Source: Clostridia bacterium (GTDB lineage Bacteria; Bacillota; Clostridia; Christensenellales; CAG-138). From it: a stretch of DNA of 64,000 nt. Every line of letters starts with the position of its first letter. Position 1 is the first letter of the stretch. The translations under genes were made by a program, and so were the position numbers. The notes under the pieces were generated by a model. The model was given only the letters and a program-made list of their open reading frames with translations. It searched no databases and was not told where the DNA came from. The DNA lies in the NCBI GenBank assembly GCA_017416425.1, contig JAFQCL010000016.1:1-64000 (forward strand). The letters run 5' to 3'. Shown here piece after piece: positions 18,007 to 24,580 of the stretch.

Positions 18007-19482
18007 ATGAAGAACAACGCCGTGTTCAATAAAAGAACGTTCGTTGTTTTAGCTTTAGGCCTTATTGTAGGAATAGCATTAGGTAGGATCGTACATGGCA
18101 CATCGCATTCTTTTGCGCTGTGTCTTTTAATTTTGCTGCCGCTTTTTCTGGTCTACGCTTTTAGCGTGAAAAGCGTAATGCTGTTTGCGGTTGCGGCAAC
18201 AATAGGTTTTATGCGTATAATTGTTGCTTATCCGATACCTATAGAGTCAGGTGAATATGAGGTGAATGGCCGGATAATAGAAAGCTCCGAAAGATTGGAT
18301 AGCATGAATAGTTATATACTGGATGATGTTGCGCTTGATGGACGCAACATACCGGGTAAAGTGCTGGTAATTACCTTTGATGAAGCGGCATTTGGTGATA
18401 TTGTCAAATTTAGAGCGAAGACAGAGCTTTTTTATGAGCGTGAAAACTTTGACGAGCTGCATTATTATGCCAAAGACGGAATAATTTTGAGAGTTTATGT
18501 GGAGGGGAAACTACACTGTGTTGGTCATAGCGATGAAGGCGCTTGGATCATGCATATAAGGGAATACATAGCTGAGAGTATAGACGTACTTTTTAATGAT
18601 AACGCAGGGCTTATTTTGGGAATGTTACTCGGAGATGATTCTACCATGAATGAAGAACTGCTGCTTGCATATAGAAATACAGGTATAGCTCATGTGCTGG
18701 CGATATCAGGACTGCATGTAGGAATATTCGCCGCAGCTTTGATGTATGTTTTAAAGAGAGTGCGTCCTGCAATAAGAATATCGATACTGGCGGCTTTTCT
18801 CCTTCTATACTGTATTATAACGGCATTTCCAGCATCCCTTTGCAGGGCTGCGCTCATGTCAATAATATTTGCTTTAGCACCTTTGTTTGAAAGAAGGTAT
18901 GATCTGCTTTCGAGCATATTTGCATCAATGAGTTTGATACTCATAATAAACCCATTTGAACTTTATGATATCGGATTCCAGTTATCGTATAGTGCGGTGA
19001 TCGGCATTGCCTTATTATCAAAGCCATTGGATAGAAGGCTTATAAGGCTTTCAAAGCCGATACGCGCTCCTGTTTCACTTAGCATTGCCGCATCAATGGG
19101 AACTTTTGGGCTTACTACCTACCATATGGGTACTATATCCCTGCTTGGGCTTATTGCAAATACTTTAGTGGTCCCGCTTGTTCCGTTTATTATAGTTCCC
19201 AGTCTGATCGCTGTGCTGATCTATTGGATATTGCCGGATGTTTCCATGATAATAGCCGAATTTTCCAACTTTGTTTCCAATATTACAAGTGGCGCTATAA
19301 TGCTCATCAGCGACATCCCGTTTGCTTCAATTGAAACTATCAATCCGCCCTTATGGTGGGCGATACTGATGTTTGTTCCAATGGTATTTTTCTCGGATAT
19401 GTTCCTTATAGAAAAGCCAAAAAAGTATTTTATATCCTGTGCTGCGCTCATTGCTCTTGCTTTGCTGCTTTTAGTTTTATAG
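18007..19482 (+). CDS. comEC: ComEC/Rec2-type membrane protein lacking the hydrolase domain
   Basis: A 491-residue polytopic membrane protein. The N-terminal part (about 1-180) looks like the ComEC soluble/OB region. The competence core contains HVLAISGLHVGIFAA, the family signature, followed by about eight helices. Full-length ComEC, the channel for single-stranded DNA uptake, usually has 700-800 residues and ends in a metallo-beta-lactamase domain (LDVGQGD motif). Here the protein stops after the last hydrophobic stretch, exactly where that domain would begin. The stop coincides with the left edge of the decayed mobile element, so truncation by insertion is possible; a naturally short paralogue is the alternative. 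Confidence 0.82.
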   Translation: MKNNAVFNKRTFVVLALGLIVGIALGRIVHGTSHSFALCLLILLPLFLVYAFSVKSVMLFAVAATIGFMRIIVAYPIPIESGEYEVNGRIIESSERLDSMNSYILDDVALDGRNIPGKVLVITFDEAAFGDIVKFRAKTELFYERENFDELHYYAKDGIILRVYVEGKLHCVGHSDEGAWIMHIREYIAESIDVLFNDNAGLILGMLLGDDSTMNEELLLAYRNTGIAHVLAISGLHVGIFAAALMYVLKRVRPAIRISILAAFLLLYCIITAFPASLCRAALMSIIFALAPLFERRYDLLSSIFASMSLILIINPFELYDIGFQLSYSAVIGIALLSKPLDRRLIRLSKPIRAPVSLSIAASMGTFGLTTYHMGTISLLGLIANTLVVPLVPFIIVPSLIAVLIYWILPDVSMIIAEFSNFVSNITSGAIMLISDIPFASIETINPPLWWAILMFVPMVFFSDMFLIEKPKKYFISCAALIALALLLLVL

Positions 19483-19560
19483 CATATGAAAAAAACGCCT
19501 GCGGTAATGCAAGCACCCACAAGGAAGTAATTTAATGTTGCAGGACAGCATGGCCGTTTG

Positions 19561-19677
19561 CTATGCTCTCCTGCTCTTTTTCTGCTGTTCAATGGTCTGC
19601 TCGTCATTTGTGAGATTGACTTCCCCGGTGAAGTTCCACACAAGCTGTATCTTCTGCCGCCGCTTTCTATTTCTCAT
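19561..19677 (-). CDS. 38-residue basic peptide, mobile-element type
   Basis: On the minus strand ATG 19677 opens 38 codons ending at TAG 19561-19563. The peptide starts MRNRKRRQK and continues with a hydrophobic and then a Glu/Gln/Lys-rich part. AAGGAAAGGAA lies directly before it. An upstream frame without an obvious start ends in a TGA that overlaps this ATG (sequence ATGA), suggesting translational coupling to a decayed gene. I do not recognise a function. Confidence 0.35.
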   Translation of the reverse strand: MRNRKRRQKIQLVWNFTGEVNLTNDEQTIEQQKKSRRA

Positions 19678-19998
19678 TTCCTTTCCTTAAAATGAAAGTT
19701 GAGCAAGCGCAGCAAATGGGTACTCACTTGCGATATTTTGCCTGTTGGGACATTTTCAAACCCTTTTAGTATATACAACACTTGAAAATCCAAAAATGCC
19801 GAAGATTTTACAAAATATTCACAAAAAAATTCCTCTCACTACTAATACGGTGGGCGTGTCCTGTTTGGTCAAAGTGGGCGCAAAAAAAGTGATTCTTCCT
19901 CTACTCTATATCCAATCCAATGGGGGTGGTTTGTTGCATGAAACGGAAAAGAAAATGACGCAGATTTCCGCAATTTGCCTGTCTAAGATAATTTCCTC

Positions 19999-20041
19999 TT
20001 GATTTTTCTTTTATAGCATGCTAATATAATTATTGTTATAT
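19999..20041 (+). promoter_or_regulatory. Promoter and candidate operator of the tetR-ABC cassette
   Basis: TTGATT (19999-20004), a 17-bp spacer and TAATAT (20022-20027) with an upstream TG form a promoter. An inverted repeat, ATATAA (20024-20029) and TTATAT (20036-20041), overlaps the -10 box and the expected start site. That is where a TetR repressor would bind. Confidence 0.55.
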
Positions 20042-20069
20042 ATCGGACGAAATATAAAGGAGATTTGCT

Positions 20070-20630
20070 ATGCCCCCTAAAATTAAAGTCCTAAAAAAGG
20101 ATATTATTAATGCGGCAGTTGACCTTGTGCGTGAAAATGGCGAAACGGCCTTAAATGCGAGAAATATTGCTTCTGCATTGAACTGTTCCACACAGCCTGT
20201 TTTCTCTAATTTTGCAACTATGGAAGAACTTCGAAGCGCAGTTATTGAGGCGGCAGATAGGTTGTGTAATGAGTATATACAGCGAGAGGTTGAAAAAGCA
20301 TTATATCCCCCATACAAAGCAAGCGGTATGGCGTATATTCGTTTTGCAAAAGAGGAAAAAGAACTTTTCAGGTTATTATATATGCGTGACCGTTCCGCAG
20401 AAGCTATTCCCGAAGAAACTGAACTGGGAAGCCAAATGGAGAACCTCGTCCATGATAATACAGGTCTTGAAGGTGACGATAAAAAATTATTTCACCTTGA
20501 AATGTGGTCGTATGTTCATGGCATAGCAACAATGACAGCGACAGGATTTTGCAATCTTGAATGGGAGCTTATAAGTAAAATGCTCACAGACGCATATCAA
20601 GGCATGAAAAAACAGTATGAAATGGAGTAA
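20070..20630 (+). CDS. TetR/AcrR-family regulator
   Basis: A 186-residue repressor. The N-terminal helix-turn-helix spans about residues 8-55 (DIINAAVDLVRENG, then ALNARNIASALNC with STQPVFSNF as recognition helix). The remaining helices form a ligand-binding domain, which resembles the WHG/TetR_C_33 type by its YIRFAKEEKELFRLLY segment. AAGGAG precedes the ATG. It is followed by the two ABC genes after four bases, so it most likely controls them and itself through the palindrome at 20024-20041. The ligand is unknown; a drug or peptide is plausible. Confidence 0.88.
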   Translation: MPPKIKVLKKDIINAAVDLVRENGETALNARNIASALNCSTQPVFSNFATMEELRSAVIEAADRLCNEYIQREVEKALYPPYKASGMAYIRFAKEEKELFRLLYMRDRSAEAIPEETELGSQMENLVHDNTGLEGDDKKLFHLEMWSYVHGIATMTATGFCNLEWELISKMLTDAYQGMKKQYEME

Positions 20631-20634
20631 GATT

Positions 20635-21363
20635 ATGGACGCTATTAGAATTGAGGCATTAACGAAAAAATATAAAGATGTTGTTGCGGTTGATAATCTG
20701 TCCCTTACCATTTACAAGGGTGAATTGTTTTCTTTGCTTGGTTTAAACGGCGCAGGAAAAACAACCACTATCAAAATGCTTTCCTGTCTTACCACGCCTA
20801 CAAGCGGCGACGCTTTTTTGAACGAAAAAAGCATTTGCAGGGATACCGCAGATGTAAAGGAGCTGATTGGCGTTTCTCCGCAGGAAACCGCTGTTGCTCC
20901 CGGTCTTTCCGTCCGCGAAAATCTTGAACTCATTTGCGGCGTTTACGGTTTTCCAAAGGAAAAACAGAACTCTAAAATCAAGGAATTAACAGAACTGCTC
21001 GGACTGGAAGCTGTTCTAAAGAAAAAGGCGGGTAAATTATCGGGCGGCTGGCAGCGCAGATTGAGTATTGCTATGGCGCTGATCAGCGAGCCGCAAATCC
21101 TTTTCCTTGACGAGCCAACGCTTGGGCTTGATGTTCTCGCCCGTAGTGAACTATGGGATATTATTCGCTCTCTCAAAGGAAAAGCAACGATTATTTTAAC
21201 CACGCATTACATGGAAGAAGCAGAAGAACTCTCGGATCGTATTGCAATAATGAAAGACGGCAAGCTGCTCATTTGTGATACTGCTGATAAAATCAAGGAA
21301 ATTGCTGAAACAGATAACTTTGCACAAGCCTTTATCAATATAGTTAAGGGGGTGTCAAAATGA
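20635..21363 (+). CDS. ABC-2 type exporter, ATP-binding subunit
   Basis: A 242-residue ATPase with Walker A GLNGAGKTTT, signature LSGGWQRRLS, Walker B ILFLDEPTLGLD and the H-loop TTHYMEEAEEL. These identify the CcmA/DrrA-like branch that powers drug, antibiotic or polysaccharide efflux. I start at ATG 20635, with GGAG at 20624-20627 seven bases upstream, not at the in-frame ATG 20617 inside tetR. It overlaps the permease gene by four bases (ATGA). Isoleucine codon choice differs from the chromosomal neighbours. Confidence 0.93.
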   Translation: MDAIRIEALTKKYKDVVAVDNLSLTIYKGELFSLLGLNGAGKTTTIKMLSCLTTPTSGDAFLNEKSICRDTADVKELIGVSPQETAVAPGLSVRENLELICGVYGFPKEKQNSKIKELTELLGLEAVLKKKAGKLSGGWQRRLSIAMALISEPQILFLDEPTLGLDVLARSELWDIIRSLKGKATIILTTHYMEEAEELSDRIAIMKDGKLLICDTADKIKEIAETDNFAQAFINIVKGVSK

Positions 21364-22091
21364 AAATGTTGACTTTTGCAAACAGAACTACAAAAGAGAT
21401 TTTACGCGACCCTCTTAATTTAGCGCTTGGTCTTGGATTCCCTCTTGTGCTGATTTTGTTACTCAGCGCGATACAAGCAAATATACCCGTAGATATTTTT
21501 GAAATACAGCATCTGACCCCCGGCATTACGGTATTTGGACTTTCCTTTATGACATTGTTTTCCGCAACGATTATTGCTAAAGACAGGAGCAGTGCGTTAC
21601 TTCAACGCTTATATACAACTCCGTTGGCAGCAATAGATTTCATACTCGGCTACACACTTCCCATTGTGCCTATTGCGGTTGCTCAATGCGTGATCTGCTA
21701 TGTTGCGGCGACTATTCTCGGACTTAAAATCACGATGAACATCTTGTATGCCGTTGTGTTCATCATTCCCGTATCCATATTGTTTATCGCTCTTGGACTT
21801 CTTTGTGGAAGCGTATTTACCGATAAGCAAGTTGGAGGAATATGCGGTGCTTTACTTACAAATCTATCTGCTTGGCTATCAGGAACTTGGTTTGACCTTG
21901 AGCTTGTTGGCGGTGTGTTTCAGAAAATTGCCTACGGGCTTCCTTTTGTTCATGCCGTGGAAATGGAGCGGGATATTCTTGCAGGAAGCTTTGCAGATAT
22001 ATTTCCGCATATATGGTGGGTACTTGGATATGCCGTTGCTGCGCTTGTTATAGCGGTACTGCTGTTCCTTAGACAGATGAAAAAACAATAA
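21360..22091 (+). CDS. ABC-2 type exporter, permease subunit
   Basis: A 243-residue membrane protein with six predicted helices, the usual ABC-2 topology. DRSSALLQRLYTTPL in the middle is the cytoplasmic coupling segment common to DrrB-like permeases. Its start overlaps the ATPase stop, so the two subunits are made together. The substrate cannot be deduced. The KTR pseudogene begins two bases after its stop codon. Confidence 0.9.
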   Translation: MKMLTFANRTTKEILRDPLNLALGLGFPLVLILLLSAIQANIPVDIFEIQHLTPGITVFGLSFMTLFSATIIAKDRSSALLQRLYTTPLAAIDFILGYTLPIVPIAVAQCVICYVAATILGLKITMNILYAVVFIIPVSILFIALGLLCGSVFTDKQVGGICGALLTNLSAWLSGTWFDLELVGGVFQKIAYGLPFVHAVEMERDILAGSFADIFPHIWWVLGYAVAALVIAVLLFLRQMKKQ

Positions 22092-22092
22092 A

Positions 22093-22281
22093 ATGCAAGG
22101 GACTGAATTTATTTTATGCCCCGTCTGAAAAAGTAAAGCCCAGTTAAAAATGGGGGAAGATACAGAACTAAAAAACTTCCCGTTGTTTTGCCCGAAATGC
22201 AAACAGGAAACGCTAATCAGCGTGAAACAACTGAATATAACAATTCCCAAAGATCCAGCCGCAAAGACGCAGAGCCGATAG
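22093..22281 (+). pseudogene. Cysteine-rich KTR protein gene broken by a nonsense codon
   Basis: From ATG 22093 the frame reads MQGTEFILCPV, then TGA at 22126-22128, then continues without interruption to TAG 22279-22281 with NFPLFCPKCKQETLISV. Intact members of this small zinc-ribbon-like family carry LCPVCG-KTR at the interrupted place, so the second cysteine and the KTR motif have been lost (here *KSKAQ). The family is a frequent passenger of Gram-positive conjugative elements and its function is not known. The changes look like a few G-to-A and related substitutions rather than an indel. Confidence 0.75.
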
Positions 22282-22325
22282 TTAAGGCTTTAAGAAATCC
22301 GAAGCTATCGGCTCTTTCCTTTTGT
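22272..22325 (+). terminator. Terminator of the tetR-ABC-KTR unit
   Basis: GAGCCGATAG (22272-22281) pairs perfectly with CTATCGGCTC (22305-22314), and TTTCCTTTT follows. The 5' arm overlaps the KTR stop codon. Confidence 0.85.
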
Positions 22326-22545
22326 TTGGAGGTATCATTATGTTTGATGCTCACTATATCATATCGCCACGTAGTCAGTAATCAAAAAAGCATAGTTTCA
22401 TTTGGGGATTTTCCCCCTTGATAGTGAACATACAGGTTATATATCTAACATAATCAATTCATATTGTTCAGACGCTTATGCGGATTTTATCTGTATGGGC
22501 GTTTGTTTTATTACCCCCCTTGCCGGGAGGAAAGGGGTGAATTGA

Positions 22546-22662
22546 ATGACTTACACAGAGCAGTATCGGGAGCATATCGAATGTACTTTCAATGACGATA
22601 TAGAAAATCGCTTGAAATCACAGTTAATGGAAGCAATTTTGAAGTTCCGCTTTGACAGTTAG
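22546..22662 (+). pseudogene. Truncated ORF resembling the start of a mobile-element sigma factor
   Basis: ATG 22546, preceded by GGGAGGAAAGGGG, opens 38 codons ending at TAG 22660-22662. The first part (MTYTEQYREHIECTFND) resembles the N-terminus of small sigma-70-like regulators on conjugative transposons, but the remainder does not continue that family. An internal deletion is likely. The resemblance is from memory and unverified. Confidence 0.35.
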
Positions 22663-22666
22663 GGAG

Positions 22667-22739
22667 CAGCAAAGCCAAGAAAAGCCGTTAATGATAAACG
22701 TTGCGCTTCGCGTCCTTGACGGTTTTTCCGTCTTTGCTG
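22667..22739. repeat. Long imperfect inverted repeat
   Basis: CAGCAAAG (22667-22674) is complementary to CTTTGCTG (22732-22739). The inner bases continue to pair imperfectly (AAGAAAAGCCGT against ACGGTTTTTC). The loop region holds TTGCGCTTCGCG. It could be an RNA structure or an element-encoded regulatory site. No T-run follows directly. Confidence 0.5.
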
Positions 22740-22742
22740 TTC

Positions 22743-23047
22743 CGTAATCAAGAGGGCGCAAACGGATAGACCGCTTGCCTCCTCTGCCATTATGGGAAGA
22801 ATGTCACGCAGTAAGGGTTGAAAATCCCTTATCCCATGCGGCTTACAAGATGCAGAAATCTAAGGGGAATTATTTTATATGCCCGACCTCCAAAACGGCG
22901 TTCTATTGAGTAACATCTGCCCTGTTAGCGTGGGCATTTATAAAAAAGTCAGCATTTATGCACCTTCCAGAGTCGGAAATGGGGGAGGCAATACAATATC
23001 TCTCAAAAGCGGAAAATGCCATTATAATTTTCCACGAAACATAAAAG
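22743..23047. other. Island remainder without a convincing gene
   Basis: A short hairpin (AAGGG/CCCTT near 22815-22830) precedes AAGGGGAATT and an ATG at 22879 that opens 82 codons. The peptide has no recognisable domain, and another frame looks equally plausible over part of it. I take it as decayed coding DNA. Confidence 0.4.
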
Positions 23048-23052
23048 AAACA

Positions 23053-23090
23053 GGCAAGAAGTTGGTGGACTTCTTACCCGTTTTCTGTTC
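23053..23090 (+). terminator. Terminator at the right end of the island
   Basis: GGCAAGAAGT (23053-23062), a 6-base loop and ACTTCTTACC pair over ten positions with one mismatch. TTTTCTGTT follows. A weaker outer pairing AAACAGG/CCTGTTT surrounds it. Confidence 0.65.
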
Positions 23091-23180
23091 AACCTGTTTG
23101 TCAGTCGTTAAGCTTATTTGTTCTTAATACTTCCCTATCGGTATCTATCAAAAGGCAAGCAGCGTATGCTTATCACAATA

Positions 23181-24263
23181 TCAAACCTTAGCAGTAGGTT
23201 TTGTAAATATGAAACGCTTTTGTATAAAGTAGTTTATGAAGAAAAGAGGCACATCTACACATATCTTAGCAAAAAGCTCCGTAAAATGCAGATGAGTTAT
23301 CAAAAGATTTACAAGCGTGGCAGCAAGCAGAGCTATCACAGTAACCAGTGCAGCAAACTTTAAAAGCGTTTTTTTTCCACTTTTCTTAAATACCAGATGG
23401 CGATTCAGCGTATAGTTAAGCGATGCGCTGAAAAATCTTGCAACGATTACCCATACCGGGGCGCCTATGCTAAAAGCATCAATGTGCATAGTACCAAGCT
23501 GTATCAAAGGTACATCTACAATAGGGAAAAACTTGCATAGAAGAATATAGATGCCATAGTCTACAAGCGTACAGACAAGCGATGAAGCGGAATATTTCAA
23601 AAGCTGTTTTAATATCAGTATGGTATCCTTCATCGTATTAAAGCTCGAGCCCTTGTTTTCATCTATGTAGATAGTCCGAATAGGCACTTCTACAAAGTGA
23701 GAATGCCAACTTTTTACGGCAAGCAGCATATTGGTCTCATATTCATATCGATCGCCCTCAAGCTGTAAAAGCTCATCAAAAAACATACGAGGAAGTCCCC
23801 TAAGTCCGGTCTGAGTATCGGTGACTTTAAGTCCTGTCATAAGCAAAAATGTTATGCGCATCGAATAGTTGCCTATCTTTGAACGAGTGGGCACATCCTT
23901 TGCGGAGAAAGACCTTACTCCAAGCACGATAGCATCGGGATTACACTTTAAAGCTTCCATAGTGGCAAGCGTATCTTCAAACGAGTGCTGTCCATCGGCA
24001 TCAGCTGTAACGATCCCTGCAACCTCAGGATCTTTTTTTAGCGTGGCTATACCTGTCTTTAAAGCAGCTCCCTTTCCAAGGTTTGTTTCATGTACGACCA
24101 GCTCTACGTTTCGCTCGCGAACTTGATCAAATATATGTTCATATGCTTCACCGCTGCCATCGTTTACGACAAGTATATCAAGGTTTGCTGCAAGCAGCGT
24201 ATCTATAAACGCAATAAGCTTTTCATCCGGCTTATAGGCGGGTATTAGGATGTAGTACTTCAT
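23181..24263 (-). CDS. GT2 glycosyltransferase fused to a GtrA-like membrane domain
   Basis: A 360-residue protein. Residues 1 to about 215 form a GT-A glycosyltransferase of the dolichyl-phosphate-mannose synthase type, with ILIPAYKPDE, the DADGQ metal-binding motif and GLRGLPR. The C-terminal part (about 228-355) has four hydrophobic segments with the GtrA pattern (YILNRHLVFKKS-like ending). Such proteins load a sugar onto a lipid phosphate carrier and may flip it, supplying wall teichoic acid or glycoprotein modification. It is a stand-alone gene, convergent with the island. Its leader is long and structured (24264-24420). Confidence 0.88.
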   Translation of the reverse strand: MKYYILIPAYKPDEKLIAFIDTLLAANLDILVVNDGSGEAYEHIFDQVRERNVELVVHETNLGKGAALKTGIATLKKDPEVAGIVTADADGQHSFEDTLATMEALKCNPDAIVLGVRSFSAKDVPTRSKIGNYSMRITFLLMTGLKVTDTQTGLRGLPRMFFDELLQLEGDRYEYETNMLLAVKSWHSHFVEVPIRTIYIDENKGSSFNTMKDTILILKQLLKYSASSLVCTLVDYGIYILLCKFFPIVDVPLIQLGTMHIDAFSIGAPVWVIVARFFSASLNYTLNRHLVFKKSGKKTLLKFAALVTVIALLAATLVNLLITHLHFTELFAKICVDVPLFFINYFIQKRFIFTKPTAKV

Positions 24264-24420
24264 ATTTTATGACCAAGGCTTTCGCTGGGCGAAAGTCTCC
24301 TTTCTTTTGGAATTGGAACTGGTTTTGTGCAAACGCAAAATCGCAGCCGAAAGGATGCGAAAGCTACAAAACACGGTTTGAAAATCTATTTTCAAACTTC
24401 ACCTCTAATCTTATCTAATT
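24264..24420 (-). promoter_or_regulatory. Structured leader of the glycosyltransferase gene
   Basis: Read on the minus strand, GTTTGAAAAT/TTTTCAAAC forms a strong hairpin near 24376-24397. A TTTTG...CAAAA pairing encloses a smaller stem. Finally CTTTCGC-CCA-GCGAAAG (about 24279-24295) stands between the only good Shine-Dalgarno sequence (AAAGGAG) and the ATG about 36 bases away. The last hairpin could shorten the distance between ribosome site and start codon, or hide them. Confidence 0.45.
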
Positions 24421-24580
24421 AATATAACACATGGCGATTGTTTTTGCAACAAAGCCGGAAAACAATTACAGGCAAACACTTCATGTTTAATAAGGCGTTG
24501 AACTAAAGTTTTCATATGTTGACTTGGAATACGAAAAAGCTGTTTGGTCAATAATACATGCAGAATATGGGGGTGATGGC

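Larger units (their letters stand above)
19490..23110. mobile_element. Decayed integrative-element island
   Basis: The segment between comEC and the glycosyltransferase contains accessory genes and remnants: a 38-codon ORF, a TetR-ABC exporter cassette, a KTR-type cysteine-rich gene killed by a nonsense codon, a truncated ORF with a sigma-factor-like start, and a large inverted repeat. Isoleucine codons in the cassette are mostly ATT, whereas flanking genes strongly favour ATA, which indicates transfer. KTR genes and such short regulators are familiar passengers of Gram-positive conjugative elements. No integrase, relaxase or clear attachment site is visible, so the boundaries are approximate. 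Confidence 0.55.

Noticed and set aside
19745-20002. 85-codon plus-strand frame in the island before tetR
   Set aside because: No ribosome site, odd composition, and it overlaps the tetR promoter; probably chance in decayed DNA.
22879-23127. 82-codon frame near the right end of the island
   Set aside because: A purine-rich site precedes it, but the translation has no domain-like pattern and it contains the terminator at 23053-23090. Described only as decayed DNA.
24519-24555. Promoter TTGACT...AATAAT inside the proposed PBP leader
   Set aside because: The spacing between the boxes is about 25 bp, too long for a sigma-70-type promoter.
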